NCBI GenBank assembly: GCA_002633005.1
Contig: NMRA01000034.1
Span: 1,363,540-1,427,539 of the forward strand
DNA: 64,000 bases
Direction of reading: 5' to 3'
Source: Phoronis australis
Taxonomy: Eukaryota > Phoronida > Phoronidae
Made by a program: the position numbers and the translations under genes. Below the pieces are notes generated by a model, which did no database searches, had not been told where the DNA came from, and saw nothing but the letters and a program-made list of their open reading frames with translations. Shown here piece by piece: positions 24,962-34,910 of the stretch; the stretch's first letter is position 1, and the number at the start of each line of letters is the position of its first letter.

Positions 24962-27900
24962 CCTGAGGCTCAGCAGAGAACATTTAGGTGGGCGAATTAG
25001 ATGAGGTAGGAAATTCCCACCATGTAGGCTCATGCGAAATATATAAGGGACAAATTATAACTTGTGCAAATAATTTTGGGTGTGTGACATGAGCTGAGTG
25101 AGCTGTAAAGAATTGTCTTAACATTGTTTGCTTGTTAATTGCTCAATCCACTTGGTGCTATTCATAAGCTGTACGTTTGCAGGTCTTGGTGTTAAATCTT
25201 TGATGTGACTTCCCGTATCTTTTAAGCGTTATATGGATTCATTGGGTTTGTTTTAGGTACTGAAAAGCATCTGACTGTACTCTCTCATGTGGAGAAAGTA
25301 GACAACAGTGGTGACTTCATTCAGGTCAAGGTCACCGATCCTCATGGTAACCAACTTCCAGTATCTTTTGTTGACAAAAAAGATCGTACATATGGCATGT
25401 CGTTCACTGCAGTTAGTTGTGGTATTCATATTGTGGACATCAAGGTTTACGGACAACACATCAAGGGCTGTCCACATCACTTATTCATCAACAGTGCGGA
25501 TGCAAGCCCACTAGAAAGTGAGACGAGGAAGACTGGAAAGTGTAAGAAAATTAAACTCGCTCGCAATGCTATTGACAGTATTGCTAAACATATACAGGGG
25601 AATTTGTCACCATCCAGAATGAAAACGTCCAATTCTGTTGTTGACGTGCGTGCTGTGGCTGAGCGTATATGTTGCAACCCATTACCTAGATATAATTCAA
25701 TGTCTAAACTAGTTAAAGTTGATAGTGAAAGAGACCAACAACACATATCAGCTGTTGGTGCCGACTCCCAACCTTCAACAGGTGTCAGTGTCTCCATTAT
25801 TCACCAAAAGGTGGCAGATGGTTGTAGTAATGAGCATAACGAGCAAGGAGGTGACAATGTTGTAAGTGGTATGCAATACTGCTCCCCTGGAGATGGTGAG
25901 GTTGCTGAGTCTAATGAAGTCACAGTTTCCCATGTGTTCCAGTTGAAAGGAGGAGGTGATGCAAAACTTATAACTGGTCAAAGTAAAGAGGAGGACGTTC
26001 CCATTCAATGTATTGATTCGAAATCAATGGTTGCTGGTGAAGTAAATGCTGTGAGTAAGACACTTAACAAGACAGTTGGTAGTTGGCCGGATACGGTATT
26101 GACATGGCCCCCTAGGAGTGTTACTGGGAAGGAGTGCAATGATATTAGGAGAGTGAAAGCATCTGTAGGAATGAATGAAACAGCACCCGTTGAAGTGCAT
26201 AAGACACCTTCTGTGAAAGTAGATGAAACAGCATCTGTGAGAATGGATGAGACAGCATCTGGTAAAATGGATGTGAAATCATCTGTGAAAGTGGATGAGA
26301 CAGCATCTGTGAAAATGGATGAGACATCATCTGTGAAAATGGATGAGACAGCATCTGTGAGAATGGATGAGACAGCATCTATGAAAATAGATGAGGGTTG
26401 TAGAAGTGAGGACATCACCAGTGAAGTGATGAGTAAAACGGCTAGCAAAACTGGACGAAATGAGCTGAAGATGCCTTTTAGTGCCAGCAGAGATGATGAT
26501 AGTGGAACTGTTTGGGGAAATGCATCATTGAATGATGAGGTTAAAAGCGAGAAGATTAATCATGAACTAAGATCTAGCTCCTGCAGTAACAATGCTAGCA
26601 AATACGGAATAAATGAACCAAAAAGATTTTCACCGGGAGCTATCAATGAAACAGCTTTGAAGAATGGCTGGAAAATCAATGACTCTGTTGATACCATGCC
26701 TAGTCTTGCGAAGGGCAGAGATGGTCCGGATGTCTTACAGTCCTATATAGAGTGTAAAGATGACAAGAAAAGTAAGTTTGCTGGCCAAGTGTTGTCATTC
26801 AAATATTGTTTTACTAATTGAAAACTTTTCTTCAAATGGTAAACTAGATACTGTTACTAGAAAAACAGTATTTCCGACACTGCTCATCAAATAGTCTAAA
26901 GACTGGTGTTGCAATTTGACCCAAGTTTTGCATGCTAAAAATACTGTGTGATTTTAAGAATGTAAACCCTGTTTTAACCTAAGAACAAATTAATGCGTGG
27001 AAGATAGATCACTTAAATCTTTTGATACAAATGTGCTATTCCGGGAGTCTGCTCTCACCTGAGGGGAAATGTGTCACCTTCTTAGAATGGGATGTTTTGG
27101 TTGAGGTGTAAATCCACCTCCTCATCAACAATTTCAGCCCCTGGTCTTCACCTCTAAAAGACAATGCTGAAGTGATTTTTACTTTGAGAAGTTTTTAATC
27201 ATCGGAGGGGAATTTTGGACCTGGTGATGCAAATTGCGTTTGATTCTTAAATATTTTTTCACAGTGCAATGAGACTGATATTCCGCCCCAAATTGGAAAC
27301 ATGGAAGACCCTGTATACCAAATTTTAAAACTTATTTCAAAACTCTTTACAAGACGTGTACTAAATTGGCAAGTGTGTTTATCATTTTGGACTACACCCT
27401 GTAGTTAATTGATGACTGAGGGGGAAGCACATGCCTTGGTCAAATGTACTAAGCCCATGAAAGTTAACTTGCAACAGAGGTTAGGAAATACTTCAATTAT
27501 TTCAAAGATTGGCTTGTTTTTTTGATCATCGTGTCTGCAGGCAGTCCCCCCCCCCTTGCAACACACACCAGTTTTCATATGGATTTGTGAAGCAACACAC
27601 GAATATTAGTATGCAGTACATACGATTGTCATGGCTCAACCTTCTCCTTTTAGGATTAACTGGCTTGCTGGAGCGCTGCATAGGCGAGGACTCGAATATG
27701 GCATTCCCCATTGGTGTCACTGAGATACCATCTTCGGGTGATATTGTTGTATGCGATTCTGGCAACCACTCTGTGAAAGTCTTCTCATCTGGTGGGGTGC
27801 TTAAGTTAACCATTGTATGTATCATTTTAAACAGTACTGTAATAAAGAAGACCACCATATTCGTTTGAACTAATATGTGCAAGACACTTGAACTGTAAAA

Positions 27901-30900
27901 TTCAACAATGAGGATTGCCATTAAGCTGAGCATAGACCCCAGTTCAAAAACAAAAAATTGAGAAGTCTGGGAAGGGCATTTACCTATAATGAAGTTGATT
28001 TATTCAAACAAATGCCTTCCCCATTTTTTGCACACAAGTGTGATAATATTAGAAGGCGCTTGAGCCACGAGAATCACTTCACGTATCGTTCAGTAAAACG
28101 TGCCGCTGATTGTAAACAAGTTCCATGCATTTTGGTCCACAAAGACATGGGGACCTTTAAGGTTATGTAGGACCATAGACATACTTCGGATAAGAAATGC
28201 TAATTGGATTCAAATGGAAGTTTAATTTTAGATAATATGCTGTGTGCAATTCACTCTGCTCCAAAATTTTACTATGGGCTGTTTTTGAAACGTTGCACTT
28301 TAGATTAAGAGGTTGTTAACGAACAGTACCTGTGTCATGTTCATGAGAAAACTCTAGAATTGCATAAAATGAAAGTAGAACAATATTTTGTAAAGCTGTT
28401 ACATCATTTTAAATCTTGTCGTGAACATTTGCATCACATAAAAATTAATCATAACAAAATGTAGATCTTGAGCCATCCACATAATATATTGGTAAGACCT
28501 TTCTGCTGGACTGAATACTGTATACTATATTCCTAGTACCGTGAGTACCTCTTGTCTCCTATGGGTTGATGTAAAATGTTAGCTGTAGGAACTCTGTCTA
28601 TACTCTAGCTCCTTCCATGCTGAGGACCATGGTGGCGCCACCTAGCTTGTTATGGGAAGGTTTTAAGACTTGAATATAAATAGCCTCCTGTACTCCTCAA
28701 AGGTGTATAATGTTATTTATTTTATATATTGAACATTGTTCATGTTATTGACATGGTTGTCATGCTATCAAATGTACATCTCTGCTTTGCTCAGTTTTAC
28801 GGAAAAAAGCGTGGTCACATGACCCAATTTATGTCAGTTTAATATAAAATCAAAAATCAAATTCTGCAGCCATTATTCTTTTCTAAAATAAATACTAATA
28901 CAAGTTATATTGATATCTGGCTAAATATGCAGACAGTCAATAAGGTCCAACATAACCTTAAGGAGGTCTCGCTGTACTGATGGAGCGGGCACTAAGGAGA
29001 GCATACTGTTCTTCCCCACTCTCCTCAATCATTTCATTTTGTACAACAAAATCCACACTGATTTTGAAGGTTTTTGTTGCTATTTTAATTTGACTTCTTT
29101 TGACTCAAATTATGGCAGAATTGTTTGATGAACACTTGCAGTTTTAAATGTTAAAAGTATATTGTAATGTTAAACAGGGTAGCTGGTCTATGTTCCATCG
29201 TCCATCAGCTGTGGTCATTGATGCTTGTGAACACATTTACGTCAAGGACGACCAAAGGATACAGAAGTTTGATCAGACTGGACGCAAGCTGTTGGAAATG
29301 GGAAAAGGCGTGTTGAAGTCACCGTATGGTATGTCCTGCGCAAGCTACATTGTTGCCATATGCTCTTTGAGAAAGTCAGTTGGTTGATTTGCACATTGAG
29401 AAGGAATTCTTCTACTGGGTTGGCATGCACGTTGATATAGAATTCAGTTGGGTCGCTATGGTACATTGAGAAGAAATTGAAGTGAATGGGTTGCTATGTA
29501 CTTTGATAAGGAATTCAATTGGTTTACTATATGTCTGTGCATTGAGGAGAAACTCAAGTGGGTTGCTATGTACATTGAGGTACAATCTAATGGGGAAACC
29601 CCCCTCCCGACCTCTCCCCATTCGTCGCTTAGCCTTTACTACCAATCACAGTACTCTGCGCGCAATTGTCTACAAGGCAAAATGTTGGGGCCCCCCTTAT
29701 GATATCCTAGATCAGCCACTGAAACTACACAACAAATGGCAGCGTATTTTAAGAATCTCAAGTGGTAAGGTCACTGGCTTTGATTTTAGTGAATGTCTTG
29801 CGACAATTTTTGATTTGTAACAAAATCACTGCAAAGATGGGTTTTGTTCTTTTGCAGCTGTGGTCTAATTAGCTAATATCTTCAAGGAGTCTCCATCCAA
29901 CAGTAATGTCGAAAAAAAAATTTGACCTTAAACAATAGGCCTTAAGTACCAATAATGTCGCTTTGATTAACCTTCCATGACAAATTTACCTTGGGTTTTT
30001 TATGTCTTATGGCTGATGTGTTCTTCTGTCAGTGATGCCGAGTTCCGTGTGGAACACTTGAAGGTGACTATATTGCCACTTTGTGAAACTCCTCAAGGCT
30101 GCACGTTATTTCTGTTAAATAGCTCTTGTAGTAATTCCATGTATTACAGGTCTTGCCTTAACCTCACTGGCAGAGTTGGTTACGGTAGATATGTACAAGG
30201 CTCAGATCTATAGGTTCAGCCAACATGGAAGACTGCGGGGGACAGTAACTATTGATGTGTTTGGCCAGAGTAGGACAGGCTCCAAGATAAGATTCTTGAC
30301 AGTCCACAGCAACTGGATTGTTTTCACTGACTTGGGTAAGAATCTTGTTATCTCAGGTGTGTTGACTATTCGAATGGCAGATTTTATAGGCAATCCCACA
30401 TCTCACATGAGGAGGATGAAAAACATCGTATGATTGACTTAGTTTTTGAAAGGAAGAGCTGCTAACTCACTTTTGAGCCAAGACATGCAAGTGAAGAGCA
30501 AAGTGAAATGTCTCACTTGGCTTATTGTTTTTATGTGCCCACATATTAATTATATTTGGGCACATAATGCTGTCATCCATGACTGCATCTGTCCACCCAG
30601 CGTCCGCTGCTCTATCTCTAAAACCGTTTGATGTATGGTCATGAAATTGTTGCACATGTGTTCCTTTTATGGATGGTACAACATGCGTGAACTTTCATTC
30701 AGCTCCAACTACTCATGTGTCCCCTAGTAGCAATTTTAATATTTTACATTTATCTTTAATGGACCTCAATGGATTTTCCTAGAATTTGACAGGTAGGCAT
30801 CTATTAGTGTTATGACGCTATCCTCCCGTTTTTAGATGGATTCTTGTTTTTTGCGCCACCTTAAGAGGCCATCTTTACTATTTTCGAGTCTGTTTTATGC

Positions 30901-32915
30901 TTCTGCCCATCTCTCAACTGAACCACTCTAACATAGATTGTGGCACATATGTTCCTACTGTCAAGTTGATGGCTGATGATGAATTTCGAACAACTTCTAC
31001 TACTGTGGCACCTCCTAGTGGCAGTTTTGTTTTTTGCGCCCATGGCTATAACTCCTAAATGCTCTGCAGGATCTTTATTAAATTTAGTAAGACCTAAAGT
31101 GTATTTTTATGAAGTTGAGAATGGACCATTTTCAGACAGATGCGACGAAGGCTGTGCCACCTAGTGACAATGTCTTTTTTTTGTTCCATTTCATCTTTTT
31201 TTCTCTGAAGCTCCTGGGCAGATATTTATGAAATTTGGTAAGTGTCTTTCTTCTAAAGAAACGATGACACATTCTTGTTTTTTGATGTATTCAACATATT
31301 TTGTGCCATGTAGTGGTCATTTTTATTGTTTTCTAGTCTGTTTTTGGCGTCCGTCCCTTTATCATCAACTGAATGTCTTTTATGTTTCTACTGTGATGAG
31401 GACGGTTGATGATGGAGTTCTTTGATGGATTCTCATGAATTTGGCAAACAATTTTGAGAGACAACAACTTCTTCCCATTTTTGGATGGATTCAATATATT
31501 CTGAGTCATCTAATGGCCATTTTTATGATGCAAATAAACACCCCTAGAAGCACACCATTTGTGGTGCAGTAGTGGGCACATTTCAACGCTCCACGTTGCT
31601 CTTGTTATTAAAGTTAGCAGTCATGTTGTTTGTGAGCCACCTTAACAACATTGCTGGATCTTTTTGAATTTGTGGTGAGTATTTCCCTATGAATGTGACA
31701 ACAGCTGATCACAACAAGTTCTTCACGGAATTTGACCTTTGTGTTCTTAATGAGGAGGGCGTAACTGACCTTGATTTTTTGGATGGATTCCACTGGCATT
31801 GAAATATTTTGAAAAATATGGGCACCATCAGTGGGCGCACATCGAAGATACTATGCTTTATACACTGTTCTTTAAAACACTGTTAGGGAATGTAAAATGT
31901 TCCATTTTGCATGAGGGGCTTTCAAAAAATAAGAATTACATGAAAAAATTCAAAATTGCATAAAACGCAAAGGAAACGATAATTAAAAAAAACATTGTTA
32001 TAACTTTTTTAGTGTATTTTATATTGCATTTGTGTCATTTGAAATTTGGTTGTGTTTTTTAACTTGTTGTTATGAATGTACCTTCCTTATTTTCATAAAA
32101 TTGCAAGGTCACATGACTTGTTTTGAATTTCTACAGTGTACTTTCAGAAAATATATACTTTTGCTGAGTTCAATGTATTCTAAGTGTACAAGCTAGTCAC
32201 TAAGGTCCCATGTAACCTTAAAAATGAATTTATTTAGTGTAATTGTGAATAAAAAAACGAGGTTGAGAGATTATCTTACTATTGCCTTGCAGGTCGCAGT
32301 GTTGTATACGTAACTGATTTTGATGGCGTTCTCATAAAGAAAATTGGTTCATATGGACATGAACCAGGCAAGTTCTGGGAGCCCTCAGGTGTCTGTGTTG
32401 ATCGCCATGGAAACATCCTGATAGCTGACAGTAGAAACAATAGAGTTCAGGTAAAAATTGTGTTCTTTAAAACTTTGTCTTAAATAGACTTTCTATTTTA
32501 TATTCTAATTGCTAAATCTAAATATCTGTATATGCGTGATGCTGGAAAATGACTGGTTAAAATGTAACCCATTTATTAAGATGTTGTTCAACTGTTACAA
32601 GACCAAGAATGTTGAAGAATAATTGGGGTGAAAGCTCCCCACCTCAAAACTGGTTTGAGAAATTGCCAAAATTTGATTTTGCAGTTGAATTCCTGTGGAA
32701 GAGTGTTTTGATACGTCAGAAGTAACAACTTGCGTTGCATTGATTAGGTTGTTTCATTCCAGTTGTTTAGCCACCTTGGTGAGTACGTGACCTGTCTTTC
32801 ATGTGATCAGACTAACTTGAGGCCCTCAGATATTCACTTCACAGACACCGGTCTCCTGTTGGTCTCCAACTTCCTTCGACATACAGTTAAGGTGTTCCGA
32901 CTACACTTGGACTAA
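19774..32915 (+). CDS. TRIM-NHL-like protein (coiled coil, filamin repeat, long insert, six NHL blades); 5' end incomplete
   Basis: Nine exons join with consistent phase to 962 codons plus stop: 19774-19965, 21161-21301, 22810-23041, 25257-26771, 27654-27814, 29178-29328, 30150-30335, 32293-32450 and 32763-32915. Layout of the joined frame: residues 1-188 are a coiled coil of the kind that follows B-boxes in TRIM proteins; about 192-267 a filamin/ABP280 immunoglobulin-like repeat ending GCPHHLFI; 270-692 a low-complexity insert with an octapeptide array at about 495-568; and about 696-962 six NHL blades. Family members (TRIM2/3/45/71 type) are usually cytoplasmic E3 ligases or RNA-binding regulators. 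No RING or B-box exon was found upstream, so the true start and any ligase activity are unproven. The first exon may begin instead at another acceptor (after 'caccag', 19789). Confidence 0.85.
21161..21301 (+). CDS. TRIM-NHL-like exon b: coiled coil, second part
   Basis: Acceptor tatcttgtag, donor AAG|gtaagg, 47 codons, phase 0 at both ends. It begins KVCDDYKREIHSLVESRVTK and continues the coiled-coil heptads of the preceding exon. Confidence 0.8.
21735..22190 (+). repeat. Intronic tandem repeat, about 45-bp unit
   Basis: About nine diverged copies of a unit containing 'ctgtcttgcaatgtctatg', 'cctggcaatgc' and 'tatatgtaacta', lying in the intron between exons b and c. Open frames across it are artefacts of the repeat. 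Confidence 0.75.
22810..23041 (+). CDS. TRIM-NHL-like exon c: coiled-coil end and linker
   Basis: Acceptor atatttatag, donor GTTG|gtaaga, entered in phase 0 and left in phase 1. It starts LGQERLLQMNCDNLVGDLEA and ends in MELKHDSSLVTDCV, the linker that precedes the filamin repeat in this family. Downstream in-frame sequence to about 23240 is intron. Confidence 0.8.
23320..23545 (+). repeat. Diverged dispersed repeat, copy 2 of 3
   Basis: Intronic copy of the family seen at 40-400 and 27025-27320, recognised by 'cagggcctt..', 'ttggggctgaatatc', 'gaaaatattt' and 'ggcataggcacctt'. Confidence 0.5.
24914..24958 (+). repeat. (GT)n microsatellite with an internal N
   Basis: A GT dinucleotide run of about 44 bases interrupted by one N at 24926, probably a contig join inside the microsatellite. 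Confidence 0.9.
25257..26771 (+). CDS. TRIM-NHL-like exon d: filamin repeat and long low-complexity insert
   Basis: A single 1515-bp exon, phase 1 at both ends (acceptor tttgttttag, donor AAAA|gtaagt). The first 80 codons form a filamin/ABP280 repeat (SHVEKVDNSGDFIQVKVTDP ... YGMSFTAVSCGIHIVDIKVY ... GCPHHLFIN). The remaining roughly 420 codons are rich in S, D, E, K and V with no recognised fold, including an octapeptide array at 26174-26395. Such a large insert between filamin and NHL modules is unusual; TRIM2/3 and TRIM71 have them nearly adjacent. Confidence 0.85.
26174..26395 (+). repeat. In-frame 24-bp coding minisatellite (octapeptide DETASVKM)
   Basis: About nine contiguous units of eight residues, consensus D-E-T-A-S-V-K/R-M. 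The first two (NETAPVEV, HKTPSVKV) and one internal unit (DVKSSVKV) are diverged. The 24-bp period keeps the frame open. Acidic, S/T-rich repeats of this kind are normally disordered. Confidence 0.9.
27025..27320 (-). repeat. Diverged dispersed repeat, copy 3 of 3 (inverted)
   Basis: Read on the minus strand it shows 'cagggtctt..', 'tttggggcggaatatc', 'aaatattt' and 'aaaattcccctcc', matching the copies at 40-400 and 23320-23545. Confidence 0.45.
27654..27814 (+). CDS. TRIM-NHL-like exon e: NHL blade 1
   Basis: Acceptor ctccttttag, donor ATT|gtatgt, entered in phase 1, left in phase 0. It contains MAFPIGVTEIPSSGDIVVCD and SGNHSVKVFSSGGVL, the canonical NHL blade pattern. Confidence 0.85.
29178..29328 (+). 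CDS. TRIM-NHL-like exon f: NHL blade 2
   Basis: Acceptor gttaaacag, donor TATG|gtatgt, phase 0 in, phase 1 out. Blade residues: FHRPSAVVIDACEHIYVKDD then QRIQKFDQTGRKLL. Confidence 0.85.
29384..29585 (+). repeat. Intronic tandem repeat, about 43-bp unit
   Basis: About five diverged copies of 'gggttgctatgtacattgag' followed by 'aaggaattcaagt', immediately after exon f. Short open frames here on both strands are repeat artefacts. Confidence 0.7.
30150..30335 (+). CDS. TRIM-NHL-like exon g: NHL blade 3 and start of blade 4
   Basis: Acceptor catgtattacag, donor TTGG|gtaaga, phase 1 in and out. It encodes LAELVTVDMYKAQIYRFSQH then RFLTVHSNWIVFTDL. Confidence 0.85.
30570..31570 (+). repeat. Diverged intronic repeat array
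   Basis: Several loosely repeated blocks of 'tgtggcacctcctagtggca' type followed by 'ttttgttttttgcgccc' and 'atggattc' occur roughly every 150-200 bp in the intron before exon h. The copies are too diverged for a firm unit length. Open frames across it are not supported. Confidence 0.45.
32293..32450 (+). CDS. TRIM-NHL-like exon h: NHL blades 4-5
   Basis: Acceptor attgccttgcag, donor CAG|gtaaaa, phase 1 in, phase 0 out. It encodes SVVYVTDFDGVLIKKIGSYG and then WEPSGVCVDRHGNILIADSR, a textbook NHL blade. Confidence 0.9.
32763..32915 (+). CDS. TRIM-NHL-like exon i: NHL blades 5-6 and stop
   Basis: Acceptor tttcattccag, phase 0 in, ending in TAA. It encodes LFSHLGEYVTCLSCDQ, then DIHFTDTGLLLVSNFLRHTV and KVFRLHLD before the stop, closing a six-bladed propeller. 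Confidence 0.9.
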   Translation: MFSHLGEYVTCLSCDQTNLRPSDIHFTDTGLLLVSNFLRHTVKVFRLHLD

Positions 32916-33440
32916 GTCACGGGTACAGCAGCTTTCAACACTTACTCCAGCATACAGATAATGTTCTGGCTGAGCCATGAGGACTGACTCAGCTGTCAAC
33001 ATTCATCGTTGTTGTTATACAGTGAAATCTCGCCTATTTCGGACAAAACAAATTGCCAAAATTGCCATTTTCTGTTTTTTGAAGATCTTACATTTTGTGA
33101 GTGCCCAGAAGTTTTCATAATTTTTTGAAATATGGTAGAAAACTAGAGGTGTTAAGCATTCGTTTTCTGCTACTATATCGTATGTGAAAAATTAGAATTT
33201 CTGCTGCCGGCTATATTGTGTGGGTGAATTACTTGTGTGCATAGTTTGAAGCACAACGCTGTCTCCTGAGGAGATTTATGTGCATTGTTCCTGGTTCATT
33301 CTGAGAATTTCTCTCCAATCTCATGAGTGCAGCCTCCTGATGAGATGCATAAATCTTCATATTGGTTCCCTGATTCTGTAGGTTCTTCTTCCCCGCAGCG
33401 GATTGGTCAAAACTACAAATCATGGTATTATATCATTCTG

Positions 33441-33615
33441 GGAGAATCATGTAGTTACCTCGATACCAATTTATTCTAGGAGTCCCTGTTCCCTTGCGGA
33501 GGGGCTGGTTTTGAGAATAATGTAGTTACCTTGATGTCAGTTTGATCTAGGAGTCCCTGTTCTTTCAGGCCTGTTAGTGAGAACCATGTAGTTACCTTGG
33601 AGTCCCTGTCCCTGT
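33441..33615 (+). repeat. Tandem repeat, about 78-bp unit
   Basis: Just over two copies of a unit containing 'atgtagttaccttgat', 'caatttattctaggagtccc' and 'tgttc..ttgcggaggg/tcaggcctg'. Non-coding. Confidence 0.65.
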
Positions 33616-34476
33616 CCCACCAGCCCCCCTTCCCCAGGGGGGAGGGGTGCTGGTGGTTGGAACCATACTGCTTGATATGGGTTTTCCTGGGAGTATCTGT
33701 TCTCCACTGCGTGTTCAAGTCCCTGATAACTTCAAGTCTTACCTCTGTTGATGGTGTAGGCAGTGGCAAATACATGTGCCTCTATGGCTTTAGACTAGTC
33801 CAGTTAAAGTTAATGATCCCAAGTTGCACTAATGATAAGTTCCAAAGTATTAAGTTCCTTTGGTTGGTAAATGAAAATTCAAGGCACCTACTGTTGTGCA
33901 TGGTCAATACTGGGTGCCTGAATTCCAATCCCCATGCTGTCAGCTGCTGTTCTTTGGAAATTCAAGCTCAAAAGAAAATTACACTTATCACTAAAAGCTG
34001 GGGGTCACATGATTTGGAAATAGATTTTTTTCACCAGTTGGGAATTCAGGTGACAATGGCCAGTTGAAAACTTTATTTCATTAAAGATGGCAATACCCAA
34101 GGATTTGCAGTGTTCTTATGATGTGCCCTTTGGACACTTGCCAGAGTATGGGGGGGAGTGTCTTGGGAGAGTTGCTTGATATATGGGGTAACTGCCATGA
34201 GTGTTAACTGGTTTTTAGAATGAAGTGCTAGGAATCCTGTTTCGTACAGTTAGCTTAATTTTGTGCAGGAATTGTGAAGACAGTGGTGAAAAGTTATTTT
34301 GAAACGTACTTTGTGTTGCTCCCTCACTATAGAGCAGCTTATCAATATACCAGTGAGTCTACTGTTATAGCTACATTGATGGAGCAACCCAGTTAGTTTT
34401 TAATATGTTCCTATCTACCTGTTGGCACACCACCGCTTAGACGTGTCTGGGATTTAAGGGAGAGGGTATCCAGTGC

Positions 34477-34910
34477 CCAGTTGCATGAAACAGTCCCTAA
34501 TAGGGACTCAACTAAGTCCCCCAAGTCTACTGCGTATTTGTGGAAACACTGATTGTCCTTTCTTATGCTGTTTTAGTTTCATTACTAAGTCAATTTTCGT
34601 TTTGATACAAATCGAGAGTGAACTTGACATTGAATTGTCAATAGTATCGAAAATAAATAGGGATCTTTTCATGCAACGCCCTTAACTTAGGGACTAAGTC
34701 CCTATTTATTTTCATTGAATTTAAGGCTCAGTTTTTAGTTATGTTATTAGAATCATACTTCAGAGAGGAGCTCATAATAAAGATGAAATGATAGAAAAAG
34801 ATTACGTCTGTGAGTGTACGTCTGTGAGTGTACAAAGAACAGACAGGCAAAAGATTTAGGGAACTTGATTGTGTCCCTACATGTATTTGGGATTGTTTCA
34901 TGCAACCCGG
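34477..34910. mobile_element. MITE-like element with 21-22 bp terminal inverted repeats
   Basis: The left end 34477-34497 reads CCAGTTGCATGAAACAGTCC(C), and the right end 34889-34910 is its near-perfect inverse. The interior carries further inverted words (TAGGGACT/AGTCCCTA) and an extra internal TTTCATGCAAC near 34668, so two elements could be nested. No coding capacity; target duplication not resolved. Confidence 0.6.
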
